Below are positions 1-6,758 of a stretch of DNA of 64,000 nucleotides, in pieces. Location: positions 1-64,000 of the forward strand of contig NZ_VAWA01000009.1 in assembly GCF_005771565.1 (NCBI RefSeq), given 5' to 3'. Positions within the stretch are counted from its first letter, which is position 1, and every line of letters starts with the position of its first letter. The position numbers and the translations under genes are program-made. The stretch comes from Nesterenkonia sphaerica (GTDB lineage Bacteria; Actinomycetota; Actinomycetes; Actinomycetales; Micrococcaceae). The notes under the pieces are model-generated. The model saw nothing but the letters and a program-made list of their open reading frames with translations. It had not been told where the DNA came from and did no database searches.

Positions 1-67
1 CGTTAAGCCGAGGAATTTCTACCGATCCGTCACAGGACCGGCCAGCACCAGATTCCTCGGCTTAACG
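1..67. repeat. Perfect 16-bp inverted repeat pair at the window edge
   Basis: Positions 1-16 (CGTTAAGCCGAGGAAT) are exactly the reverse complement of 52-67, with 35 bases between them. The pair could be a mobile-element end, a recombination site or a stem-loop. It sits just left of a truncated transposase, which favours a mobile-element origin. There is no T-run to make it a terminator. Confidence 0.75.
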
Positions 68-87
68 AAAACCTCGGCATAATCCGA

Positions 88-109
88 GTTAACCGGAACT
101 CCGGTTAAC
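88..109. repeat. 22-bp near-continuous palindrome at the transposase truncation point
   Basis: GTTAACCGGA (88-97) and TCCGGTTAAC (100-109) are perfect complements with a 2-base centre. The palindrome ends where recognisable transposase coding sequence begins (about 104), so it lies at the breakpoint that removed the 5' half of the element. It could be a protein-binding operator or a recombination scar. Confidence 0.75.
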
Positions 110-436
110 AGTGACCGCGGGGTGCAGTACACCTCTGAGGACACCCACAAGGTCTGCTCCACCTTGGGGATTAGCCAGTCGGTGGGTAGGACGGGGGTCT
201 GTTTTGATAACTCTATGGCCGAGAATGTGTTTTCTAAGCTGAAGACCGAGTTCTACTACCGGCGCTCATGGGCGACCCGAGCCCAGGCTCGCAGCGGGGT
301 AGCCTGCTGGATCGAGAAGGTCTATAACCGCCGTCGGCTGCACTCCGCTGTTGGGATGATCCCGCCAGTGGAATACGAGGAATCCCTCCGTCACCAGGCA
401 GAAGGACAGTCACAAGGAATTCAGGAAGCCGCCTGA
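104..436 (+). pseudogene. IS3-family transposase (OrfB/DDE integrase), 3' remnant
   Basis: The remnant keeps the end of an IS3-type rve integrase core. A degenerate HSDRG motif reads NSDRGVQYTS at its start and carries the second catalytic aspartate. The downstream motif SVGRTGVCFDNSMAENVFSK carries the catalytic glutamate, and the C-terminal signature YNRRRLHSAVGMIPPVEYE follows. The first catalytic aspartate, the N-terminal half and OrfA are missing. The frame is closed upstream by a stop at 80-82 and homology starts about codon 104, so this is a truncation rather than a frameshift. It cannot transpose by itself. The longest internal start is GTG at 122. It marks the window's left edge as an insertion hot spot. 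Confidence 0.9.
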
Positions 437-448
437 AGAACTAAGCAA

Positions 449-474
449 GTGTCCACGATTTGCGGGCAAGGCCA
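449..474. repeat. Possible right terminal inverted repeat of the IS3 remnant
   Basis: Twelve bases after the transposase stop lies a segment beginning GTGTCCACGATTTGCGGGCA and ending in CA, as IS3-family right ends do. The left partner is not in the window, so pairing cannot be verified. Beyond it, up to the hairpin at 664, I see no gene. Confidence 0.3.
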
Positions 475-663
475 ATGGCGCCCGAAGAGAAGCTGACTAT
501 CCTGCGGACCCGGCCTGCGCTAATAGAAAGAACAGCTCGCATTCCGAGTGACCAAAGGACGGTTCACGTGCGCCAAAGGCACACACTAACTCTTTTGCAG
601 GGCGGCCGCACTATGGCTACCCTCGACGACCGCATGGATGTTACCCCTTACTGTCGGTAGGAA

Positions 664-693
664 TCGGTTCTCAGGCGCTACGCCTAAAACCGA
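664..693. other. Two-tier hairpin in a gene-free stretch
   Basis: TCGGTT (664-669) pairs with AACCGA (688-693), and inside it AGGCG (673-677) pairs with CGCCT (681-685) around a CTA loop. No T-tract follows on either strand. This is the only structure I see between the IS remnant and the terminator at 745; that stretch has no convincing coding sequence. Confidence 0.45.
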
Positions 694-744
694 CGTCACA
701 GCGGTCGGTCTACATGATTGCTCACCCTTACTTTGAGGCGCAGA

Positions 745-774
745 AAAGGCCCCCACTATTCGGTGGGGGCCTTT
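745..774 (-). terminator. Strong Rho-independent terminator closing the phage-type gene run
   Basis: A 12-bp perfect stem, AAAGGCCCCCAC (745-756) and GTGGGGGCCTTT (763-774), has a 6-base loop. Read on the minus strand it lies 11 bases after the last phage-type ORF and runs into TTTT, so it closes that leftward transcript. T-rich sequence on the plus side could make it bidirectional. Confidence 0.85.
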
Positions 775-785
775 GGTTTCCTCGA

Positions 786-1166
786 TCATGGGTTCTCTTT
801 GAGCCAGGGGTCTAAATCAACGCCTACGAGCCATCTGCGCAGGACACCTTCTCGGCCAACCTGCCAGGCATCGAGATCGGGCCCGTGCTCTTTCAATCGT
901 TGGATCCGCTGAATCGTGCCTTGGGCAACTAATTCACGTTCTTCCTCGCTGAGACTCGGGTGCAGGTGGAGCTCGAAGGAGTAGCCGGGCTCACCAGACG
1001 ACGTTTTCCCAGGTTGAGCGATGATGCATGCAGCGTAGTTCTTGCCCAACTTAATTGCTTCTTCTGCCACTTGTGGATCGTCTTCAATTGGCATATTAAG
1101 ACGCTGCAGCCGCCGCATATAGTAGGCCACGTCTTGGCTCCTATCCGTGGTAGAACGTTCCTTCAT
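786..1166 (-). CDS. Hypothetical phage-type protein
   Basis: A 126-residue acidic, soluble protein without membrane segments or a motif I recognise. The second half is charged and helical-looking (LSEEERELVAQGTIQRIQRL). It is the last gene of a leftward run that includes a VRR-NUC nuclease and a broken replication gene, 23 bases from the former, and it is followed at once by a strong terminator. That arrangement resembles the early region of an actinophage or integrative element. The ribosome-binding site before the ATG is weak, so the start is uncertain. The function is unknown. Confidence 0.6.
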   Translation of the reverse strand: MKERSTTDRSQDVAYYMRRLQRLNMPIEDDPQVAEEAIKLGKNYAACIIAQPGKTSSGEPGYSFELHLHPSLSEEERELVAQGTIQRIQRLKEHGPDLDAWQVGREGVLRRWLVGVDLDPWLKENP

Positions 1167-1189
1167 CCTAGCGTGGCCCAGTCCTGCGT

Positions 1190-1546
1190 CTATCGTTTGC
1201 GGATATCTAGGGCGCGCAAAATTGCGCCGCTATGCAGGTTTTCCGGCTTCCAGGCGTGCGAGCTGATTTGGTGGCCATCAATCCATGCCCCTACCTGTCG
1301 CCAGACATCAAGCCACTGCTGCTGCTCGACTGTGACCTTGCCGAGTCGTCCCCGGCTGTTGTAACCCTTCAGCTCAATGAGCATTAGTCGGCCGGAAGTG
1401 TGCGCGGCGATGAAGTCCGGGAATCCGCGTTTCGACTTGCGGCTGTCTGTTTCGTGGTGCCATTTCCACCCGTACAGGGTGAGCATGTCCACGACTGCGC
1501 TCTGCAGCTCGGCTTCGCTCATACGCTTGGTGTGCTGGCGCCTCAT
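1190..1546 (-). CDS. VRR-NUC domain nuclease (phage type)
   Basis: A 118-residue stand-alone VRR-NUC (PD-D/ExK superfamily) protein. The core is visible: an acidic residue in SEAELQSAVVDML (E12 region), the catalytic GFPDFI motif near residue 42, IELKG near residue 58, and the helix KVTVEQQQWLDVWRQVGAWI. Phages and integrative elements commonly carry such small nucleases beside replication genes, where a role in processing branched DNA is proposed. All key residues seem present and the frame is intact, although the neighbouring replication gene has decayed. It lies between two hypothetical ORFs on the same strand. Confidence 0.85.
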   Translation of the reverse strand: MRRQHTKRMSEAELQSAVVDMLTLYGWKWHHETDSRKSKRGFPDFIAAHTSGRLMLIELKGYNSRGRLGKVTVEQQQWLDVWRQVGAWIDGHQISSHAWKPENLHSGAILRALDIRKR

Positions 1547-1629
1547 CGTGTCCTCTCTCGTTTGCTTTTGTAGCCCGCGTTGGCCTTCAGGCGCGCTGCC
1601 ACTTCCCTGAATGCTGGCGTTGGCGGCGT

Positions 1630-1911
1630 CTACGGTTTGCGCTCTGACGGCTCCCGGGCTCGCTGTTTGGCCTCAAATTCGCGCCGGCGCCTGCCGTACA
1701 GAATGCGCAGCACTGACGTGTCCATCGGCACCCGGCTGTGCGGCTCTGGGTGGCTGCCGTAATCGTCTTCAATCAGTGCCACCCCGGGCTCGAATGGGAC
1801 ATGCGGCAATTTCTTCTCCATCGTTCGCGCTGCGGCGTCGGTGTTGACCACCAGAGTGTCGTGGTGGCGCGCCAGTAACAGCAGCGCGTTGACCTCCCGT
1901 GGTGTCATCAT
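1630..1911 (-). CDS. Hypothetical phage-type protein
   Basis: About 93 residues from the ATG at 1911; the next ATG, 3 bases on, is equally possible because a GGGGG ribosome-binding sequence precedes both. The frame stays open up to a GTG at 1944. The N-terminus (MTPREVNALLLLARHHDTLV) looks helical and the C-terminus is Arg/Lys rich, which suggests nucleic-acid binding. It lies between the VRR-NUC gene and the broken replication gene on the same strand. I do not recognise the family. A competing frame at 1587-1772 has no motif and was not accepted. Confidence 0.55.
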   Translation of the reverse strand: MMTPREVNALLLLARHHDTLVVNTDAAARTMEKKLPHVPFEPGVALIEDDYGSHPEPHSRVPMDTSVLRILYGRRRREFEAKQRAREPSERKP

Positions 1912-1952
1912 GTCCCCCGTCCAGTTTGTGCGTGGCCGCCCCACAGTCCGGC

Positions 1953-2690
1953 CTATGTTGGCTGTGGCCTCATGTCGAACTCACCCGACTGGATGCGCTG
2001 GTCTCCGTCTTTGATGATTTGCAGTTCACGCTCGGCGGCCGTCAATTTCGGCGCCTGCTGGCCTGTTGCGTATTCGCTGGCCCGTGTCAGCCATGCGTGG
2101 AAGGCCAGGCCCCCAATCGGCGTATCGGTTGTCTTTCGACTGGTGGTGACTCTTGAATTTCTCAGCTTCCATGTGCAGGTCAAGAGAGAGTTGCCGCGCC
2201 ATGGCGCGGTGCGCGTCGGTCGGCTCCCAATCGTCAGGCAGTGGCACCTTCGGCTTGGCGCGCTTCACTCTCTTAGTACCTTTAGGTACTACGGGTACGG
2301 GCTCGGGTACGGGGGTTACGAACTCATCCGTTACAGGCGCGTGACTCACGTCGGTGTCACGGTGTGGCGCATGCGTGACACCGCTGTCGTTACTGTGTGT
2401 GTTTGGCTGCGGTTCCCGTTGACGTGCCTGTTTCTTCGGCCGCTGTTCTCAGCGTCGGCGCGGTCTTTCCTTTGACGCTTCACGCTATGACTCAACTGAT
2501 TCCCGCGTTGGCTGGTAGTCGTGCCAGTCACGGAATCGGTAGCCGTCCCCTGTGGTCTCCTAAAGTCCAGCCTCCACCAGCTCTGCCGCATGGGGGCAGT
2601 GCCCCGTGAACGCCTGCTCTGCCCTGGCCGAATGACACCGCCGGTCAGATCGTTGGCACACAGCCGCCGCCTGCCCTCCGTCGCTCTTTT
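1953..2690 (-). pseudogene. Decayed phage replication-organiser gene, copy 1
   Basis: Pieces in different frames together spell an actinophage replication initiator. From 5' to 3' they are LCANDLTGGVIRPG, then HAAELVEAGL followed by a TAG where tryptophan is expected, then GDGYRFRDWHDYQPTRE. The same frame then meets two more stops before PKVPLPDDWEPTDAHRAMAR and DLHMEAEKFKSHH. A final shift at a G5C2 tract gives GLAFHAWLTRASEYATGQQ. The N-terminal part matches winged-helix replication proteins and the C-terminal part the DnaT-like domain ending F..WL..A. At least two frameshifts and three stops make it non-functional. Sequencing error could explain one shift but not all. Confidence 0.8.
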
Positions 2691-3259
2691 GATCACTTCC
2701 TGCGCTGTCGAGCTCCACCTCATGGCGCGCACGTCATCGCCGGCGCCTTCTGCAACACCGGTTGCGCCGAGCCGGTGTCCGATGTCGAACTCGTCGTGAC
2801 ATTCGTCCTGGTCCCTCAGGCGTGTTTTTCGTGAAGGAAGAAATCGCCCTGTGGTGCCTGCGGGTGCCTCTGATGCGCAAGAGTGCATTTCTCGACTGCT
2901 AGGCCACTGACGGCCCCACACAGAGTCTCTGCGGATGCACCCCCGGCGATCGTGGAACTGTCGACACGGCAGCATCCGGCCAAATTGCAAGTCCTGGGGC
3001 ACGACAAGCAGCTGATGATCACCTGGCCATCTATGCGCGCACCGGCCTGTCTCCACCCTCCAAACCAATGCTCCTCTGCATAGCTCTGGTGGTCGTGGTG
3101 TCCTGCAACCCCTGTCTAATTAGTGGCTGACCACCCCAGAGCTCGGCTTGACTCGGCTCGCGCCCGATGGCCAACTGCCGAGGCAGGATGCGCTGGTCCC
3201 TGTCGGCGGCAATCTGCAGTATCACCTCTCGTGAGCTTCGGCGCCTGGTGGCCGACGCT
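2691..3259. other. Stretch between the two replication remnants, no intact gene
   Basis: Frames here are open in places but carry no recognisable motif, and apparent ORFs on both strands contradict each other. Because copy 1 decays into this stretch from the left, it most likely contains further eroded phage sequence. I cannot assign anything specific. Confidence 0.5.
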
Positions 3260-3633
3260 TTACTCGGCAGCCCGTGTCAACCAGGTGTAGCACGCCTCGT
3301 GAAAGTCGGAGCAACAGTTGTCGTTCGGGATGGTGGTAACTCTTGAATTTCGCAGTTTCCATATGCAGACCCAGTGAAAGTTTGACGCGCCTTGGCGCGG
3401 TGCGTAGCGGTCGGCTCCCAATCGCCAGGCAGCGGCACTTTTGGCTTTGCGCGCGAACTCTCTGGTTCTGGTTTAGGTTCTGGTTTAGGTTCTGGTTTTT
3501 CCTGCGCGCGAGGGGATACCCCATGCGATACCCCTTCGGATACCCCTTCCGGCATCTTTGGGAAAGGTGCATTTCTGACCATGAATTTGCTCACGGCATT
3601 CATGCCCGCTGGCCTATTCTCGTATTGGTCCAT
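3260..3633 (-). pseudogene. Decayed phage replication-organiser gene, copy 2
   Basis: A second, diverged copy of the same C-terminal domain lies upstream of copy 1 on the same strand. It begins MDQYENRPAGMNAVSKF, has a KPEP-repeat linker, then KPKVPLPGDWEPTATHRAKARQ. One extra A shifts the frame into LSLGLHMETAKFKSYHH. A further shift gives FHEACYTWLTRAAE and a stop at 3260. The order of motifs equals copy 1 and nucleotide similarity is obvious (for example around 3343-3452 against 2156-2263). The N-terminus differs from copy 1. It is non-functional by at least two frameshifts. Confidence 0.75.
3464..3499 (-). repeat. 12-bp tandem repeat encoding a KPEP linker
   Basis: Three units of GGTTCTGGTTTA (the last ending in T) at 3464-3475, 3476-3487 and 3488-3499. 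On the minus strand each encodes KPEP, a proline-rich linker inside replication-gene copy 2. A second 12-bp periodicity, GATACCCC at 3515, 3527 and 3539, encodes a GVS repeat just upstream in the same gene. Confidence 0.8.
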
Positions 3634-3645
3634 TCGGTGCAATTC

Positions 3646-3831
3646 TTAGCTTAGGGCTGCCCGTATCTGCACCGATTCGAGAAGGTCCAGAGCCGTGGCT
3701 ACGCCCGTGTCTGTCTTGATGGGTGCGAAGATGCGGCCATTGCGGATGAATGAGCGCACGCACGCCGCTTCGGTGGCGTCGTGAATCATGATGAAGGCGC
3801 GCTGTGCCAGTTTCTGACCGGCGTGCTCCAC
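3646..3831 (-). CDS. Small hypothetical ORF in the phage remnant
   Basis: A 61-residue frame starting at GTG 3831 with GGAG three bases upstream. It contains a plausible folded stretch (AFIMIHDATEAACVRSFIRN) but no motif I can name. It lies directly upstream of replication-gene copy 2 on the same strand, with its stop 13 bases before that gene's ATG. Given the decay around it, it may be a fragment of a longer protein. Confidence 0.35.
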   Translation of the reverse strand: MEHAGQKLAQRAFIMIHDATEAACVRSFIRNGRIFAPIKTDTGVATALDLLESVQIRAALS

Positions 3832-4101
3832 ACGCTCCGTCCTAATGTCATCGGCACTGGGAGAGATGCGTCGCGGACGCCAGTCGGTCGCGCCGGCAAT
3901 TCTCAGCTTCGGGTCAAGACGCGACTCTAAGGCACGGATTTAGGCAGCCTCAGGGCCCCGCGCACTTGGTGGCCTTGCGGCGAAACACGACGTGACTCGC
4001 GAGCTGATCCGTCTCCCTTGAAAGTCGCACGAACGGCTCTCTGCGAGAATCCTCGACGCCCGATCCGGAGCCCAGCGGGCCAGTACGGACAGTTCCAATG
4101 C

Positions 4102-4120
4102 GTATCCCCAATGGGGATAC
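4102..4120. promoter_or_regulatory. Operator-like palindrome GTATCCCC-AAT-GGGGATAC
   Basis: A perfect 8-bp inverted repeat with a 3-base centre, in an otherwise gene-free stretch (3832-4409). Its size and symmetry fit the binding site of a small dimeric repressor, as found in phage control regions. It sits next to a run of 10-bp direct repeats. Confidence 0.55.
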
Positions 4121-4126
4121 AAAATG

Positions 4127-4156
4127 GTGAATAGCAGTGAATAGCAGTTAATACTG
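4127..4156. repeat. Three head-to-tail 10-bp repeats
   Basis: GTGAATAGCA occurs at 4127-4136 and 4137-4146, followed by a degenerate GTTAATACTG at 4147-4156. The 10-base period puts each unit on the same face of the helix. This is the layout of excisionase or integrase arm-type sites and of some repressor sites. It lies about 90 bases from the tRNA-like 3' end. Confidence 0.55.
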
Positions 4157-4230
4157 GTGAAGACCTACCTATTTCGGCAGGCGGGCTGGATGGCCCTGGA
4201 TGCCTGCAATGACGGCGAAGTGGGCCGATT

Positions 4231-4274
4231 GTTACGAAACCTTGCAAGGTGGTTCAAGTCCCCCTCCGCGCACA
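4231..4274 (+). other. tRNA 3'-end fragment (leucine type), probable att remnant
   Basis: CCTT-GC-AAGG (4240-4249) resembles a long variable arm. The T-loop TTCAAGT (4253-4259) is flanked by GGTGG and CCCCC, with one mismatch. TCCGCGC (4265-4271) could be the 3' acceptor strand, with an A discriminator and CA after it. The 5' half (expected to begin GCGCGGA) is absent upstream. A 3' fragment like this is what remains at one end of an element that integrated into a tRNA gene. The Leu assignment rests on the variable arm and the T-loop, and is tentative. Confidence 0.5.
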
Positions 4275-4321
4275 GTGTGATGTGCCGGGACGTCGTTCAC
4301 AGATGTCTCAGCACATTATTG

Positions 4322-4370
4322 AAAGGTAGGGTTCTGGACCGTCGGGTTCGGGGCCCTACCTTTTTTTGTC
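4322..4370 (+). terminator. Rho-independent terminator downstream of the tRNA-like fragment
   Basis: AAAGGTAGGG (4322-4331) pairs with CCCTACCTTT (4354-4363) and runs into seven Ts on the plus strand. No plus-strand protein gene precedes it, so it was probably the terminator of the tRNA gene whose 3' end lies 50 bases upstream. Confidence 0.75.
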
Positions 4371-4409
4371 CCGAGGTCCGTGCGGCGGCTGCGGAGGGTG
4401 TCGCTCGGC

Positions 4410-5273
4410 TCAGTCCTCGTAGACGCCGAACTGCTCCAGCAGCTGCTCGTCCACGAGGAGCTCTGAGCGGGCCTCCGCGCCCCTTTCCACCGCGACGGCG
4501 GTCGCCAGCGTCTGGCTCAACGACGTGAAGACACTCAGCGAGCGAAGGATCGTCACGCCCTCAGTCTCGATGAGGAAGACATGGTCAGCTAGCTGCGCCA
4601 AGGGCGAGGACCTGTCATCAGTCAGCGCGATCGTCGTCAGCCCCTTCTCCCGGGCGTATCTGAGGCCTTGGACGGTACTTGCGGTATACCGCCGGATCGA
4701 CGCTGCGATGAAGGCATCCCCCGCCTCGAGGTTCCGCAGCTCGTCCACCAGCCCGCCTTCTGCCGGTGCCAGCTGGAACACCTGGGGCCGCACCAGACCC
4801 AGAAGATAGGCCAGCAGCTGCGCGACGCTGGCGCATTTGCGCAGGCCCAGGACATGGACTCGGGGTGCAGCAGCGAGGGTCCGCACTGCCTCCTGCCACA
4901 CCTCAGGCACGATCCGGGAGTATGTGCGACGCAGGTTCTCCTGCTCGTGGTGCAGCACTGCCGCGAACATGTCATCGGAGCTCGATCCTTCAACGAGATC
5001 GAACCGGGAGACCAGGTTTGCCTGCTGCGTCACCTGTGCCCGGCACAGGCCGACGACCGCAGCGTACCCGGGCAGGCCCAGGGACTGCGCGAATCGCACC
5101 ACGGAGGACTGATTCACCGCAGCGAGTTCGGCGGTCTGGGCGATGGTGCGGAAGGCGGTGCCCTCCGGGTCGCGCAGCAGCAGATCCGCTATACGCTCCT
5201 GTCCAGGGGCAAGGCCGGCGCTGCGGCGAGCCTGGAGCGCTGCGGCCAGCTGATCGTAACTCTCAATAGCCAT
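4410..5273 (-). CDS. MurR/RpiR-family transcriptional regulator
   Basis: A 287-residue regulator. An N-terminal HTH_6 domain occupies about residues 20-80 (GQERIADLLL ... SSVVRFAQSLGLPGY). A C-terminal SIS phosphosugar-binding domain begins near residue 135 (RVHVLGLRKCASVAQLLAYL). Family members sense phosphosugars or related metabolites and control catabolic genes. The ATG at 5273 is preceded by an AAAGG/GGCAGG ribosome-binding sequence; the frame stays open to an ATG at 5303. It lies 55 bases downstream of the aminotransferase on the same strand, so both may be co-transcribed and it may control that operon. The inducer is unknown. Confidence 0.9.
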   Translation of the reverse strand: MAIESYDQLAAALQARRSAGLAPGQERIADLLLRDPEGTAFRTIAQTAELAAVNQSSVVRFAQSLGLPGYAAVVGLCRAQVTQQANLVSRFDLVEGSSSDDMFAAVLHHEQENLRRTYSRIVPEVWQEAVRTLAAAPRVHVLGLRKCASVAQLLAYLLGLVRPQVFQLAPAEGGLVDELRNLEAGDAFIAASIRRYTASTVQGLRYAREKGLTTIALTDDRSSPLAQLADHVFLIETEGVTILRSLSVFTSLSQTLATAVAVERGAEARSELLVDEQLLEQFGVYED

Positions 5274-5328
5274 CCTGCCTGCCTTTCGGTTCACTGCCGT
5301 CATTCTCCGTTAGGCCCTCAGGCGACGA

Positions 5329-6579
5329 TCACCGCAGCAGTGCGGTGAGGGCCTCGCGGAGGTGGTCCAGCGCCTCAGCAGTCCATGGCAGATTGAGCGG
5401 GTCAGTGGAGCCCAACGCCGCCCAGCGCTCTTCCTCGGTGGAGCCGTAGAGCAGACTCGTCGCCACCCGCGCCCGCACCCGCCGGTCGTCGTCGCCGAAT
5501 GCTGCCCCGGCAAGCACCCCGACACCGTGGTCATTAAGGAGGACGCGTGCCAACTCCGTGCCCGTGGTGATTCCGCGCGCCGCTAGCCGCTCCCGCTGGG
5601 GCTCGAAGTCCGGATACAGGTAGAACCCCGCAGCCGGCGGACGTGCGACGGCGCCGACCTGGGCGAACTCCTCATACACAGCGGCAGCGACTGTGGCGTG
5701 CAGCCGAGTGGACTGCTCAATGTGGGCCAGAACCTCAGGTGCGTCGCTGAGGACGAATCCGGCGGCTTCCTGTTGCGGAGCGGCCAGCCCGGACCAGACC
5801 TCACTGGCGACTCCCACGATTCTCTGATGCACCGCGCGGCCCCATTCCGTGGCAGGTATGCGGGCGTAGCCGATTCGCCAGCCGCCCAGGGCAAGCGACT
5901 TCGAGAGGCCAGTAGTCACGATCACACGGTCGGGAAGCAGCTCGGCAATGCTCGGTGACTGTTGGCCTGAGTGGACCACTGAGGCATAGATCTCATCGGA
6001 GATCACCGCCAGGCCGTAGTGCTCCGCTATCTGGGCGATCTCCTGCAGCTGCGCCCATGAGGCCACCGTGCCGGTGGGATTATCCGGCACCGTGAGGACG
6101 AGCACCCCTGGCTCACGCCCGGCCTGTACGGCCTCCCTCAGCCGGCTGCGCAGCTGCTCCGGCTCGGGGACTCCTCCGGCTGGAGCCGAAATGGGCACCG
6201 GAATGGTGCGCTTGCCCAGCAGCGCTGCCTGAGCGGCATAGCTGACCCAGGACGGTGTCGGCAGCACCAGATCGCCGGGGAGGCTGGCCAGGCCAGCGAA
6301 CAGCAGGGCCTTGCTGCCGGGAGCGAAGATCACCTGGTCGGCCTCGGTGGGCAGGCCGCGGCGTGCGAACCATCCCGCCGCCTGAGCCCGCACATGCGGG
6401 GCGCCGACCACCGGCCCGTACCCATTGCGGTGCGCATGTTCGGCCAGCGCATTCTGGATACTGGGCAGCACCGGCAGACCGGCTTCCCCGAAGCCCAGGT
6501 GCAGAACTCGTTCCCCGCGAGCACGCCGGGCAAGCACTGCTTCGTTGATGGCCAATGTGGCCGAATGCATCGTAGTCAC
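5329..6579 (-). CDS. PLP-dependent class I/II aminotransferase
   Basis: Fold-type I aminotransferase of about 416 residues. Counting from the internal ATG at 6570, it has the cofactor motif VPDNPTG at about 161-167, SDEIY at 191-195, and Schiff-base lysine K224 in TTGLSKSLALGGWRIGY. The C-terminal small domain is complete. GTG 6579 has AAGGAG four bases upstream, while ATG 6570 lies 13 bases from it; either may be used. It is divergent from the VOC gene and followed by the RpiR regulator, so the three may form one catabolic unit. The substrate cannot be told from sequence; closest in style to aspartate/aromatic-type enzymes. Confidence 0.88.
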   Translation of the reverse strand: MTTMHSATLAINEAVLARRARGERVLHLGFGEAGLPVLPSIQNALAEHAHRNGYGPVVGAPHVRAQAAGWFARRGLPTEADQVIFAPGSKALLFAGLASLPGDLVLPTPSWVSYAAQAALLGKRTIPVPISAPAGGVPEPEQLRSRLREAVQAGREPGVLVLTVPDNPTGTVASWAQLQEIAQIAEHYGLAVISDEIYASVVHSGQQSPSIAELLPDRVIVTTGLSKSLALGGWRIGYARIPATEWGRAVHQRIVGVASEVWSGLAAPQQEAAGFVLSDAPEVLAHIEQSTRLHATVAAAVYEEFAQVGAVARPPAAGFYLYPDFEPQRERLAARGITTGTELARVLLNDHGVGVLAGAAFGDDDRRVRARVATSLLYGSTEEERWAALGSTDPLNLPWTAEALDHLREALTALLR

Positions 6580-6597
6580 AACTCTCCTTAGCAATCC

Positions 6598-6736
6598 TAG
6601 TTGCGTACAAAACCTTACACGCAATCACAATTGCCCGGCACCCCGGCTGACTCCGGAGCGCGAATGGCGAATGCCACCTATTGGTTGCAGCTTTAACCAA
6701 GTTATGGGACACTGGCATTACTTGTTACCGCAACTA
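6598..6736. promoter_or_regulatory. Divergent regulatory region with several inverted repeats
   Basis: Between the aminotransferase and the VOC gene lie TTGCGT (6601-6606) with ACGCAA (6619-6624), GCAAT-CACA-ATTGC (6621-6634), and TTGGTT (6681-6686) with AACCAA (6695-6700). TAGTTGCG at 6598-6605 recurs inverted as CGCAACTA near 6729-6736. On the minus strand, TTGCGT then TAGGAT, 19 bases apart, is a candidate promoter overlapping the first repeat. These are plausible sites for the adjacent RpiR regulator. Confidence 0.45.
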
Positions 6737-6758
6737 AAACGCTTGAAGGAAACTACTC

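Noticed and set aside
460-660. Small plus-strand ORF after the IS remnant
   Set aside because: No motif, no ribosome-binding site and unusual composition; it overlaps the possible terminal repeat.
2816-3022. Cysteine-containing 68-residue ORF considered as a WhiB-like protein
   Set aside because: Cysteine spacing does not fit WhiB, and the glycine-tryptophan motif is absent.
2346-3068. A 240-residue minus-strand frame taken as one protein
   Set aside because: Recognisable replication-protein pieces lie in other frames of the same stretch, so this frame is chance openness.
3464-3546. Short tandem repeats considered as a CRISPR array
   Set aside because: Units are 12 bases without spacers and encode protein linkers.
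4157-4274. A complete tRNA gene ending at 4274
   Set aside because: I cannot find the 5' acceptor strand, D-arm or anticodon arm upstream, and the T-stem has a mismatch; only a 3' fragment is supportable.
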